From an uncultured Actinomycetes bacterium (GTDB lineage Bacteria > Actinomycetota > Geothermincolia > Fen-727 > JACVIW01), in contig CAKZLU010000034.1 in NCBI GenBank assembly GCA_937127245.1, positions 1-64,000 on the forward strand: a stretch of 64,000 bases of DNA, in the 5' to 3' direction. Each line of letters starts with the position of its first letter. The first letter of the stretch is position 1. The position numbers were made by a program, and so were the translations under genes. The notes beneath the pieces were generated by a model. That model saw only the letters and a list, made by a program, of their open reading frames with translations. It searched no databases and was not told the origin of the DNA. Shown here in pieces: positions 8,979-17,821 of the stretch.

Positions 8979-9692
8979 TCACCTCAGTCTCATAAGGAAA
9001 GGATTTGAGCGCTTTTCCCTGCCAACCGTGGTGGGCGGTCCGTGTCCCGGAAATATCCTTGTTTCGTCCGGCAGGGTAAAGACCTTGCTTTTGACAGACG
9101 CGAGGAGGTCGTCAAACGAACCTCCTTTCAGGTCTGTCCTACCGATCGAGCCCTCGAATATCAAATCCCCGCAGAACAGCATATCATCAACGAGGAAGCT
9201 TATAGAGCCTCTCGTGTGACCGGGCGTGGATAGGACCTCAATCCTATTGTCCCCGAAGAAAACCTCCTGTCCATCCTCGAGAAACTCTATCCCCGAGGGT
9301 TTCGATACCAACAACGATCCTATCTTCAAACTTATTCCCGAAGAGGCGCCTGTAAGTATTGGGGAATCCTCTCGGGAAATATAAACGGGCACGGAAACCT
9401 CCTGGGCCACCTTCCCTGCGGCGCCAACGTGGTCCATGTGACCGTGAGTGCACAAAACACCGAGACAATTCATCTGGCACTCTCTAACGCTTGAGATTAT
9501 TTTCTTTGCCTCCGATCCAGCGTCAATCACGTAACCCTCTTTAGTGGTTTTGTCAAAAATAAGATAACAATTGGTGCCGAGCATCCCAACAACCAACCTC
9601 TTAAGTCCAATCTGACCCAATGAGCCCTCCCGCATCCGCGCGCTTTTCAAAAAAGCTACCGAATCAAATTCCCCGGCATGGAAATTGTTCAA
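8979..9692 (-). CDS. Metallo-beta-lactamase-fold hydrolase (glyoxalase II-like)
   Basis: A 237-residue hydrolase with the metal-binding motif THGHMDHVG, a following GHTRGSISF histidine, the bridging aspartate in LFCGDLIFEGSIGRTDL and a final histidine in IFPGHGPPT. These match the small glyoxalase II-like group that is regularly found between dtd/relA and hisS in Gram-positive bacteria; substrates are mostly unknown. The start is uncertain. The TTG at 9692 has no clear ribosome binding site, and an ATG at 9635 (19 residues shorter) would give a product beginning just before the first beta-strand. The roughly 290 bp upstream, before dtd, holds nothing I recognise. Confidence 0.85.
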   Translation of the reverse strand: MNNFHAGEFDSVAFLKSARMREGSLGQIGLKRLVVGMLGTNCYLIFDKTTKEGYVIDAGSEAKKIISSVRECQMNCLGVLCTHGHMDHVGAAGKVAQEVSVPVYISREDSPILTGASSGISLKIGSLLVSKPSGIEFLEDGQEVFFGDNRIEVLSTPGHTRGSISFLVDDMLFCGDLIFEGSIGRTDLKGGSFDDLLASVKSKVFTLPDETRIFPGHGPPTTVGREKRSNPFLMRLR

Positions 9693-9978
9693 AGAAACTG
9701 CCCGAGAAAGCGGAACACAAAAGCAAAACGCTGAACAATTTTACCATTCACCGCTTGACTCGTCGGGCAAGAGAATGAAAGTCGACATATGCCACTGAAT
9801 CAAGCTCATGAGAATAAAGCGCTCAACTGCCAAGGATAAACGGTGTGTGAGAATAAATGGTATTGCGATGCGCGATTTAAGGCTTAAACGCTCAGGATCG
9901 CTACCCTCTACTGTCCCCGTAAGCCCGCGCGAACTCGAGCAAAGAAGTCAGTCCTGGGCGTTTCCGGCATGTCTGGAT

Positions 9979-10425
9979 TTAACGCGCCGGAGTATCGAGC
10001 ACAAAAGTAACCGGTCCCCAGTTCGAGAGGATAACGAGCATCTCCTCGCCAAACCTGCCGCTTTCAACCTTTAATCCGTAGCTTTTCAGCCTATCAATGA
10101 ATCTCGCGTATATTTCCCAGGCGTGGTCGGGAGCGGCCGCACCGGTGAAAGAAGGTCTTCTTCCCTTCTTGCAGTCTGCAAGAAGGGTGAACTGGCTGAC
10201 GACCATCACCTCTCCGCCCATATCAAGCACTGAGAGGTTCATTTTGCCATTTTTATCAGGAAAAATCCTTAAATTGATGACCCTGTCAGCCATGTACTCT
10301 ATCTCATCATCACCGTCGCCGGGAGCAACGCCTAATAGGATGAGTATCCCCTCTCCTATCTCGGATACTTTCCTGGCGTTAACCTCCACACAGCAACGGC
10401 GAACGCGCTGAATTACCGCCCTGAT
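9979..10425 (-). CDS. dtd: D-aminoacyl-tRNA deacylase, probable ATC start
   Basis: DTD removes D-amino acids (and glycine from tRNA-Ala) from mischarged tRNAs. The catalytic motifs are present: VVSQFTLLAD, and the cis-Pro region NWGPVTF near the C terminus. The first ordinary start codon, GTG at 10389, would delete the first beta-strand. Reading back in frame gives RAVIQRVRRCCVEV, an excellent match to the family's usual beginning MRAVVQRV. No ATG, GTG or TTG exists in that upstream frame, but an ATC at 10425 sits exactly where Met1 belongs, five bases after GGGAGG. I therefore place the start there, giving a normal 148 residues. A base-calling error of ATG to ATC cannot be excluded. Confidence 0.85.
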   Translation of the reverse strand: MRAVIQRVRRCCVEVNARKVSEIGEGILILLGVAPGDGDDEIEYMADRVINLRIFPDKNGKMNLSVLDMGGEVMVVSQFTLLADCKKGRRPSFTGAAAPDHAWEIYARFIDRLKSYGLKVESGRFGEEMLVILSNWGPVTFVLDTPAR

Positions 10426-10430
10426 TTTTA

Positions 10431-10436
10431 CCTCCC
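10431..10436 (-). promoter_or_regulatory. Shine-Dalgarno sequence deciding the dtd start
   Basis: GGGAGG on the minus strand, followed by five bases (TAAAA) and then ATC at 10425. Spacing is optimal for initiation at ATC. No comparable sequence precedes the GTG at 10389. Confidence 0.6.
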
Positions 10437-10484
10437 AGCGGGACGACAGACCCGTAAGCCAAATCTCACGCGGCCCAAGCGCCC

Positions 10485-12674
10485 CTAATCGCGTGTGCCG
10501 GATACCTCAAAAACGTCATACACGGAGTCTACCTTTTTAATCTCCCTGATCACTTCCTCAAGATGACTGTCGCTTGCAACCTCAAAAGAGTACGTGCTTC
10601 TTGCCATGTGCTCCTGATCGGATGAAAAAGATGCGGAAAGTATGTTTATCTTATGCTCGCCCAAGACATGGGTAATGTCCCTTACAAGTTTGGGCCGGTC
10701 GATCGCCTTGACGCATATTTCCACAACCCTGACCTGCGATTTGGGCTTTGCCCATGATACCTTTATTAATCTGGATGAGTCTTTGGCGAGTTCCCCAAGA
10801 TTAACGCAGTCACGCCTGTGCACGGAGACCCCTCTGCCCCTTGTCACAAAACCGACAATCTCATCCGGAGGAGAAGGTGAACAGCAGCGCGCTATCGTTA
10901 CAAGCGCGTTATCGATCCCTGGAACTATAAGCATCTCGCGGGCATAGAGTTCTCCCTCTTCCGGTAAAGCGCGCTCAGCTTTCGGTTCCTTTTCGGGAAT
11001 TATTTCCCTTGTCCGAGCACCGCCTAAATACAGCGAAACCCTGTTGGCCACATGACCACCGGATATATGGCCGGCCCCAACAAGCCGGTAGAGCTCATCA
11101 ATTCCTTTGCATCTCAAATCCTCAGACACCTGTGCCAGAACCCGGGTGACCTCCTTTGTATGAACCCCGAGACCTTTCCTCCTTAACGCTCGCTCAACCT
11201 CTTCTCTGCCCTCGGTTATCTCATCCTCACGTCTCTCCTTGCTGAACCACTGCTTGATTTTTGTACGCGCGCGCGAAGTAACCACTACGTTGAGCCAGTC
11301 GCGACTTGGACCTCCGACTACCTTGGACCGCATAATCTCAACGACATCCCCGTTTTTCAGTTGATAGGTAAGGGGAACCATCTTCCCGTTAACTTTTGCG
11401 CCTATGCAGCTATGTCCCACGTCCGTGTGAATGGCGAAGGCGAAATCAATCGGGGTCGCCCCTTTGGGAAGGGAAATCACTTTTCCGGCGGGGGTCAGGG
11501 TAAACACCTCATCCTGGAAAAGTTCTATTTTGAGGGTCTTCATGAACTCTGAGGGGTCGGTTAATTCGCGCTGCCAGTCTAAAACTTGTTTGAGCCAGGC
11601 GCGCGTCGCGTGCTCGCGTCTTCTCGATTCCTTGTATAGCCAGTGAGCGGCGATACCGTACTCCGCCGTGCGGTGCATCTCGTGCGTTCTTATCTGGATT
11701 TCGAGCTTCCTGCCCTCTGGTCCGATCACAACAGTATGAAGGGAGCGGTACATGTTCATCTTGGATACGGCTATGTAGTCTTTTATGCGGCCCGGGACCG
11801 GTGTCATGATTCCGTGGATGAATCCCATCGCAGCGTAGCAGTCGGGCACGGTGTCAACGATTACCCTCACGGCTGTAAGGTCCATTATTTCGTCGAAAGT
11901 CAACCCTTTGCTCACCATCTTCTCGTATATGCTGTAAAAATGTTTGACCCGACCGGAGACCTCGGCGTTTATTCCGTTTTTTTTCAGTTCATCGCCGATA
12001 ATCTTCTCGACATGTTTTATGTAGCGCTCCCGCTCCGTTCTTCTTTCCGCTACCATCCTTTGGATATGCTCGTATATCTTCGGGTACAAAACGGCGAAAG
12101 CCATATCCTCAAGCTTCCACTTCATCTGGAAAATGCCGAACCGGTGAGCGATAGAAGCATAAACCTCGAGGGTCTCCTCCGCTATCTCCTTCTGCCTTTC
12201 TGCATCGAGCGCGTCAATTGTCTCCATGTTGTGAAGCCTGTCGGCTAGCTTAACGAGAATCACGCGCACATCGCGGGCAACCGCGATAAGCATCTTTCTG
12301 ATGTTTTCGGATTCCTGCTCTTCCTGAGATTTGAATTTGAACTTTTCGAGTTTTGTCACTCCCTCGATGATCTCCGCCACCTGACTGTTGAACTCTCGCC
12401 TGATCTCCTCGAGAGTAACAGAAGTATCCTCTATCACGTCGTGGAGCAGAGCAGCGCTGAGGGTGTCAGCGTCGAGCTTGAGTTCGGCAAGAATATTGGC
12501 AACGGCAACCGGGTGCTCGATGTATAACTCCCCTGACTTTCTGCGTTGGTCTTTATGCTTTTCGCACGCGAAATCAAATGCCTTCTCAAGCTGCTTCAAA
12601 CCGTTCTTGCTAAGGCATTTTTTAGCAAGTGCAAAAAGCCTGTTCGCGCCTTTGACCCCTTCCGTCACGCTCAC
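10485..12674 (-). CDS. relA: Bifunctional (p)ppGpp synthetase/hydrolase RelA/SpoT
   Basis: Makes and degrades the alarmone (p)ppGpp in the stringent response. The 729-residue protein shows, in order, an HD hydrolase domain with His54, His78-Asp79 and Glu82-Asp83 (HDVIEDT) intact; a synthetase domain with the RxKD motif (GRIKDYIA) typical of bifunctional enzymes; a TGS domain (QDEVFTLTPAGKVISLPKG); a zinc-finger-like region (ARCCSPSPPDEIVGFVTRGRG); and a C-terminal ACT domain. Both activities should therefore be present. It lies upstream of dtd, as in many Gram-positive bacteria, and downstream of the secDF block, from which it is separated by 480 bp. Confidence 0.96.
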   Translation of the reverse strand: MSVTEGVKGANRLFALAKKCLSKNGLKQLEKAFDFACEKHKDQRRKSGELYIEHPVAVANILAELKLDADTLSAALLHDVIEDTSVTLEEIRREFNSQVAEIIEGVTKLEKFKFKSQEEQESENIRKMLIAVARDVRVILVKLADRLHNMETIDALDAERQKEIAEETLEVYASIAHRFGIFQMKWKLEDMAFAVLYPKIYEHIQRMVAERRTERERYIKHVEKIIGDELKKNGINAEVSGRVKHFYSIYEKMVSKGLTFDEIMDLTAVRVIVDTVPDCYAAMGFIHGIMTPVPGRIKDYIAVSKMNMYRSLHTVVIGPEGRKLEIQIRTHEMHRTAEYGIAAHWLYKESRRREHATRAWLKQVLDWQRELTDPSEFMKTLKIELFQDEVFTLTPAGKVISLPKGATPIDFAFAIHTDVGHSCIGAKVNGKMVPLTYQLKNGDVVEIMRSKVVGGPSRDWLNVVVTSRARTKIKQWFSKERREDEITEGREEVERALRRKGLGVHTKEVTRVLAQVSEDLRCKGIDELYRLVGAGHISGGHVANRVSLYLGGARTREIIPEKEPKAERALPEEGELYAREMLIVPGIDNALVTIARCCSPSPPDEIVGFVTRGRGVSVHRRDCVNLGELAKDSSRLIKVSWAKPKSQVRVVEICVKAIDRPKLVRDITHVLGEHKINILSASFSSDQEHMARSTYSFEVASDSHLEEVIREIKKVDSVYDVFEVSGTRD

Positions 12675-13153
12675 ACCTCATACCGAAGATTACCCGAACA
12701 GAAAATGACACCGAAAAAGTCCGGTTCCTCTATATAGCCCTTATGTACTATATGAGTGACTCAAATGTAAACTCCCGATAAGAGATTAATCTGAGACCGC
12801 ATTCAAAAGCAGGGTAAGATCGGGTCTTGAAAGAAATACGGAAAACCGGTTTGCAAGGTTGCACCTCCCCGTACAAACCCAATGCCAAAGCGCTCTCAGA
12901 TACTGGCTGGATTCCTGAAAAATCCTAACCGCGATGCCCGGCCAACCCGGGGAAACGCGGAAATTTCCAAGACAAAAAGCGCCGCTTACAACGCTTTCGC
13001 TTAATGATATTTTAACGCACAGGGCTGCAAGCAGAGATGAATGGATGAATTTGTCGTGGGGCCTTAAGTGCAACCTAAACTTTCCAGCATGCTGACTCAG
13101 AAAAGACGAAAACAAAAGCTTAAGCGCGTCGGCAGGAAAAGGGGTTTTTAGTT
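12675..13153. other. Intergenic region between secF and relA
   Basis: About 480 bp with no intact gene. An open minus-strand frame (12786-13115) has no ribosome binding site and no family resemblance. On the plus strand, 13045-13095 reads MNLSWGLKCNLNFPAC followed by a stop. This is one substitution away from the CxxxCxxC iron-sulfur motif of radical SAM enzymes and may be a pseudogene remnant (see findings). The relA promoter should lie near 12680-12780, but no strong consensus was found. Confidence 0.4.
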
Positions 13154-14395
13154 TTAGCGCTTCTTCTTTTTCTTTTTTCCGCTTCCCGGACCTTTCGTCC
13201 TCGATTTAGCGGCAGCCTTTGTGGATGGTTTTTTTGCGCCGCCCGCCTGCCGAGAAACCTTCGCGCTTTTTTGGGTTACCGCGCCCGCCGTTGACGGTTC
13301 CTCCGCGGTTGGCTTCTCGGATTTCTGTTCCCCGGTATCCCGCACCGGCTTTTTGATAATGGTAGGCGCGGTATGGGCATGAGCCGCCTGCTTTGCTGTC
13401 GTCTTACCGCCTGGCACAACCTTGAGCTTCGTTTCGGCCCGCGCGAGTTCTTCCCTCGTCACCACGCGGGTTCTTCGTTTAATCGCACGCTCCCGGTAGG
13501 CGCGGTACTTAGGCTCTGTCTCTTTCCAAATCGCAAGAAGGGTGCTCGCGAAAAAGATTGAAGAATAGGTGCCGGCGATAACGCCAACAAAAAGAGCGAA
13601 GGCGAAATCCTTTAAGGTGGCGCCTCCGAAAAGAAGAATCGTTACTATCGGGACCAGAGTGGTCAGAGAGGTGTTAAGAGATCTGGTGAGCGTCTGGTTC
13701 ACTGAATTATTCACCATGTCAGAATATGTCATTCCGCTTTGCCTCGTTAACTCGTCCGCGTTCTCCTTGACCCGGTCAAAAACAACTATCGTGTCATAAA
13801 GGGAGTATCCGAGAATGGTGAGCACCGCGATAACCGTTGCGGGGTTTACTTGTCTGCCAACTATCGAGTAAACGCCAACCGTGACAAGTACGTCGTGAAA
13901 TAAGGCCAAAATGGCACAGATCGCCATTTTGAACTCGAACCTGATGCTAATGTAAACGAGAATCGCGAAAAGGAAGACCACAAGCGCGATTACCGCCTGC
14001 CTGCTGACTTGAGCCCCCCATCCGGGACCTACTTCATTTACCTGAAGGACCTCGAGCACGCCGGCTTTCTTCTTGAGGGATTCAATAATTTTTCCCCGCT
14101 CCCCCGCTTTTAATTCGGGAGTCCTTATTATGAAACGACCTTCCTCGCCGCGCTGGATTTTAGCGTTAGCGTACCCGAACTCAGCAAGCGTTGAGCGTAT
14201 CTGCTCTAAAGTCGTCTTCGGCTTGCACTTGAGTTCAAACTCAATCCCACCGGTGAAATCTATTCCGAAGTTAAGACCCCTGGTTAAAAGAGAAATTACG
14301 GAAACGATAATCACCACCGCGGAAAGAGCAAACCACACGTACCTGTATTTGATTACCTGCAACTTACCGCCTTCGACCAGAGATGGGATTCTCAT
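13154..14395 (-). CDS. secF: Protein translocase subunit SecF with long basic tail
   Basis: SecF works with SecD and uses the proton gradient to help pull proteins out of the SecYEG channel. The first ~300 of 413 residues are a standard SecF: TM1, a periplasmic P4 domain beginning GLNFGIDFTGG, and five further helices with GYSLYDTIVVFDRVKEN. The last ~110 residues are a low-complexity Lys/Ala/Thr-rich cytoplasmic tail ending in a run of lysines (GSGKKKKKKR). Actinobacterial SecF proteins often have extended tails; the function is unknown. Its ATG overlaps the secD stop by 4 bp, implying coupled translation. Confidence 0.95.
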   Translation of the reverse strand: MRIPSLVEGGKLQVIKYRYVWFALSAVVIIVSVISLLTRGLNFGIDFTGGIEFELKCKPKTTLEQIRSTLAEFGYANAKIQRGEEGRFIIRTPELKAGERGKIIESLKKKAGVLEVLQVNEVGPGWGAQVSRQAVIALVVFLFAILVYISIRFEFKMAICAILALFHDVLVTVGVYSIVGRQVNPATVIAVLTILGYSLYDTIVVFDRVKENADELTRQSGMTYSDMVNNSVNQTLTRSLNTSLTTLVPIVTILLFGGATLKDFAFALFVGVIAGTYSSIFFASTLLAIWKETEPKYRAYRERAIKRRTRVVTREELARAETKLKVVPGGKTTAKQAAHAHTAPTIIKKPVRDTGEQKSEKPTAEEPSTAGAVTQKSAKVSRQAGGAKKPSTKAAAKSRTKGPGSGKKKKKKR

Positions 14396-15816
14396 TTCGC
14401 CTCACCTCCGGCAGGCGCTTTCTTCCGAGAGCGTAACCCGATCGCCATGGGATTGTCGAATATCTTTAAACCCGAGAGAAACGCCGTCGTGGGTCTTGTG
14501 AAGAAATAGGATATGAATAGGTCGAAAACCGTTGCAATGCCGAGTGTGAAAGCGAATCCCTTCACACCGCCAACGGCGAAAATGTAAAGGATCGCAGCCG
14601 CAGCAAAGGAAACGGTATCCGCGGCAAGTATTGTCCTGAAAGCTGATTTGTAAGCTCGGTCAGCCGATGAGCGAATCGTCCTTCCCTCTCTTGCCTCTTC
14701 CTTCAACCGCTCGAAATAGACGATGCTCGAGTCGGCAGCGATTCCAATCGCCACAATGATTCCCGTTATTCCGGCAAGTGTTAGACTCCAGAACTCGCCC
14801 AGCACGCATATGAATCCGTACATCAGAGCGCCGAAGACCCCGAGACCCAAACATGTGATGACCCCAAGCGCCCTGTAAAAAAGGAGCATGTAGATGGCAA
14901 CCGCGATAAGACCGGCGATACCCGCAATGAGACCTTTTTTCAGGGAATCTTTTCCGAGAGTCGCGGTGACGTCCTGCTCCGTAAGGGGTTTTAATTCAAC
15001 AGGGAGCGCGCCTGTATTGAGTACGATGACAAGGTCTCTTGCTTCCTGGTCGGTGAAATCCCCTGTAATCTCCCCTCTTCCCCCGGTTATCGGTTCCTTG
15101 ATTGTGGGGGCGGACTCCACCTTGTAATCAAGAACAATCGCGAGCTGCTTGTCCTTGTTTTGGGTCGTGATTTCGGAGAACCTCTTGGTACCGGCAGCGG
15201 TGAGCTCGAAAGTCACCTTCGGTTTTCCGGTTTCACTGTCAACGGCGTACTGTGCTTTCTTTATCGCGTCACCACTTAGCAGCGTTGGTCCAAGTTTTAG
15301 CCTTATCTCCTCCTCTTTCTCAGTGGTTTTCGCTTTCTCGCCAACAGGAACGGAAACCCTCATCTCTTTGAACGGAAGAATTATCTCTTTCTCGGGTTGG
15401 AGATTATCCTCACCGGTCGTCACCTGCCATGCGGGGTCTTTTTTTACCTCAGAAGCGAGCTTGCTATCCTGGACAATCCTGAACTGAAGTTGCGCCGTTT
15501 GCCCGATTAGCGACTTTGCCCTTTCCGGGTCATGTATTCCCGGAAGCTGAACAACTATGTTCTTCGCGCCCTGCTTTGTGATTTCGGGTTCAGCAACGCC
15601 CAGCTTGTCAATTCTCTCCCGGATCTTCTCGACGGTTTTTTCGAGGACATCCGGGTCCACCTTTTTCCCTTTTGCCTCATATACGATACTGACTCCACCC
15701 TTCAAGTCGAGACCCAGACGGGGTTCGAGCTTGAAAATAAATTTCGCCAGATAAAGGCAGAGAATAACAAAAAACACAAAGCCCATCGAAATCAGATTTT
15801 TCGTTCTCCTTTTCAT
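14392..15816 (-). CDS. secD: Protein translocase subunit SecD
   Basis: Membrane partner of SecF in proton-driven completion of protein export. The 474-residue protein has an N-terminal TM helix, the LGLDLKGGVSIVYEA motif, a large extracytoplasmic P1 region (about residues 40-290, with a charged insert) and a C-terminal set of helices with GITGIIVAIGIAADSSIVYFERLKEE split across the conserved TM4 region. The yajC-secD-secF order is standard. It starts 12 bp after yajC and overlaps secF. Confidence 0.95.
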   Translation of the reverse strand: MKRRTKNLISMGFVFFVILCLYLAKFIFKLEPRLGLDLKGGVSIVYEAKGKKVDPDVLEKTVEKIRERIDKLGVAEPEITKQGAKNIVVQLPGIHDPERAKSLIGQTAQLQFRIVQDSKLASEVKKDPAWQVTTGEDNLQPEKEIILPFKEMRVSVPVGEKAKTTEKEEEIRLKLGPTLLSGDAIKKAQYAVDSETGKPKVTFELTAAGTKRFSEITTQNKDKQLAIVLDYKVESAPTIKEPITGGRGEITGDFTDQEARDLVIVLNTGALPVELKPLTEQDVTATLGKDSLKKGLIAGIAGLIAVAIYMLLFYRALGVITCLGLGVFGALMYGFICVLGEFWSLTLAGITGIIVAIGIAADSSIVYFERLKEEAREGRTIRSSADRAYKSAFRTILAADTVSFAAAAILYIFAVGGVKGFAFTLGIATVFDLFISYFFTRPTTAFLSGLKIFDNPMAIGLRSRKKAPAGGEAK

Positions 15817-15828
15817 GCTTCGCTTTTC

Positions 15829-16299
15829 TCACTCCTCTTCAACGGGCGATTCATCCTCGCCGTCTATTTCCTCTTCGTAATCTGCCTCGACCTCATCAAG
15901 GTCTTCAACTTCCGGCTCCGTCTCTTCCGGCTCTTCTTCCTCCTCAACCGGTGATATCCTTTTGGATATGGCGGACCTCGATATCTTTATTCGGACGTTC
16001 TTGTCGACCTCTAAAACAACAAAATCTTCGCCGATCCTCTTTATGGTCCCGTAGATCCCGCCTATGGTGACGACCTCGTCCCCCTTTTTCAACTTGGAAA
16101 TCATCTGCTCATGTTCCTGAGCCTTCTTTCTCTGAGGTCTTATAAGAAGAAAATAGAAAACGACGAGCATCACAACAATAAGAACCCACATCATATAAGC
16201 GCTCGTTCCCGCCTGATTCGTCGTCTTCTTGGTGCTGGTATCGGCGGCAAAAAGAATCTCAGGCATTTTCGCAATTAAAAAAGAAACTAATACTTTCAT
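15829..16299 (-). CDS. yajC: Sec translocon accessory protein YajC with acidic tail
   Basis: Small single-pass membrane protein that associates with SecDF-YidC. One TM helix (MMWVLIVVMLVVFYFLLIRP) is followed by the YajC signature RPQRKKAQEHEQMI and LKKGDEVVTIGGIYGTI. The 156-residue product is longer than the usual ~100 because of a C-terminal stretch of about 40 residues made mostly of Glu and Asp. The ATG at 16299 has AAAGGAG upstream and is preferred over a start ten codons earlier. Confidence 0.93.
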   Translation of the reverse strand: MKVLVSFLIAKMPEILFAADTSTKKTTNQAGTSAYMMWVLIVVMLVVFYFLLIRPQRKKAQEHEQMISKLKKGDEVVTIGGIYGTIKRIGEDFVVLEVDKNVRIKISRSAISKRISPVEEEEEPEETEPEVEDLDEVEADYEEEIDGEDESPVEEE

Positions 16300-16347
16300 G
16301 ATGCTCCTTTCCTGAAAAGCTTCAACCACAAGTGGGTTTGGAGATAA

Positions 16348-17601
16348 TCATAACATAACATCGCCTAACCTCATCTCCTCGACAATCGAAGCGAAACTGC
16401 CGCGCTCAATCGCTTCCCTCGCTTTGAAAAGAAGCGACGATATCTCGAACAGATTGTGAACGGTGAGAAGATGCAGCCCCAAGATCTCCTTGGCCAGCAC
16501 GAGATGCCGGATGTAGGATCTTGAAAAATTCAGGCAAGCATAGCAGGAACACTTCTCGGATATAGGTGAGCTGTCATCCGCAAACCTCGCGTTCCTCATG
16601 TTGACCCTGTTGCCCCCGACGATGGCGGCTCCGTTTCTCGCAATCCTAGTGGGAAGAGCCGAATCAAAAAGGTCTACCCCGCACGCGATGGCCTCCACCA
16701 TACCCAGGGGATCGCCCACCCCCATCAGGTATCTGGGTTGAACATCCGGCAATTCTGCCACAACCGTTTTCAAGATCTCCACGGTCAGTTCGCGAGGCTC
16801 CCCGACCGAGAGGCCCCCTATCCCGTATCCGTCAAAATCGCAAGCAACCGTGTATCTGGCGCTCCTCACGCGTAGGTCGTGGTAAAAACCACCCTGAACG
16901 ATGCCGAAAAGTAACTGTCTCATTGTCTTTTCCCCTTTGCCGCCAGGACCATCCCCGCAGGCGGCCTCGGTCTTAGAGCGCGAACCGGCAAAGCCGCAAG
17001 ATTTCGCGTTCTTTCCAAAGAGGAGCATTCCCTCTTGTCTTCCGGTAAATTTCCTGTGAGCCTCGAGCGCTCTCTCAGCCCATTCGCGGGTCAGCTCAAC
17101 CGACCTAACGACCTGGTCTCTCTCAGAGGGATAGGGCAGACACTCATCCAGTACCATGGCGATGTCCGAGCCGATTCTCAACTGATGCTCAACCGATAGC
17201 TCGGGGGTAAGAAAAATAGTGCTACCGTCAAGATTTGAGCGGAACAGAACACCTTCCCGGTTCACCTTCACGTCTTTCGATAGCGAAAAAATCTGATAGC
17301 CGCCCGAATCCGTGAGGACCGAACCCTCCCATCCCATGAACGAGTGAATTCCCCCCACCTTTTCAACTATTTCTATTCCAGGACGCAGCATAAGGTGATA
17401 CGCGTTGGAAAGAATCATCTCGTATCCGAGATCCGCCACCTGATCCGGTCTCATCGCTCTAACCGCCGCCCTTGTCCCCACTGGCATGAAAGCGGGTGTC
17501 CTGACGGTTCCGTGGGCGGTGGCGATTAATCCCGTCCGTGCGGCAGTTTTTCCGTCTTCCGCTATTAATTCGAAAAAATCAGCCTTTCTTCGAGCAGACA
17601 T
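16348..17601 (-). CDS. tgt: tRNA-guanine transglycosylase
   Basis: Exchanges guanine-34 for preQ1 in GUN-anticodon tRNAs, the committed step of queuosine modification. Conserved pieces are VLTDSGGYQIFSL with the general-base Asp, GIVQGG, GGLSVGEP, the nucleophile Asp in DLFDSALPTR and the zinc site CSCYAC with a downstream His. At 417 residues it is about 40 longer than usual. The excess is a Gly/Lys/Ser-rich insertion with three cysteines, between the helix ending RKFTGRQEG and GIVQGG. Start ATG at 17601, with GAGGGG upstream. Lies upstream of yajC and downstream of queA and queH. Confidence 0.95.
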   Translation of the reverse strand: MSARRKADFFELIAEDGKTAARTGLIATAHGTVRTPAFMPVGTRAAVRAMRPDQVADLGYEMILSNAYHLMLRPGIEIVEKVGGIHSFMGWEGSVLTDSGGYQIFSLSKDVKVNREGVLFRSNLDGSTIFLTPELSVEHQLRIGSDIAMVLDECLPYPSERDQVVRSVELTREWAERALEAHRKFTGRQEGMLLFGKNAKSCGFAGSRSKTEAACGDGPGGKGEKTMRQLLFGIVQGGFYHDLRVRSARYTVACDFDGYGIGGLSVGEPRELTVEILKTVVAELPDVQPRYLMGVGDPLGMVEAIACGVDLFDSALPTRIARNGAAIVGGNRVNMRNARFADDSSPISEKCSCYACLNFSRSYIRHLVLAKEILGLHLLTVHNLFEISSLLFKAREAIERGSFASIVEEMRLGDVML

Positions 17602-17821
17602 CAAACCCCTCTCATTTTTTCTGGCATCAGGACCAAGGCCTTATCATCAAACCAAAGGGACGCGCCGGATCGCTTGCTCAACCGATTTATTTACCATATT
17701 TCGGCAAGCACTACCCAGACATTACCCCAGATGAAATCAAAAAACCAAAGATAAACGATTCTTAAGGGACGTTCGCGTCAAAAGAATGCCGGCAGGATAA
17801 CGCTTAGCAGGAGTAATAAGA

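Noticed and set aside
12786..13115. 109-residue minus-strand frame between secF and relA
   Set aside because: No ribosome binding site, no family-like pattern, unusual composition.
13117..13142. TCGGCAGGAAAA word shared with 53056-53070, with a near match at 17790-17801, each near a gene's 3' end
   Set aside because: Only about 12 bp and three sites; flanks do not align, so chance is likely.
17767..17780. GACG/CGTC hairpin after queA
   Set aside because: Four-base stem and no T-run on the transcribed strand; not a terminator.
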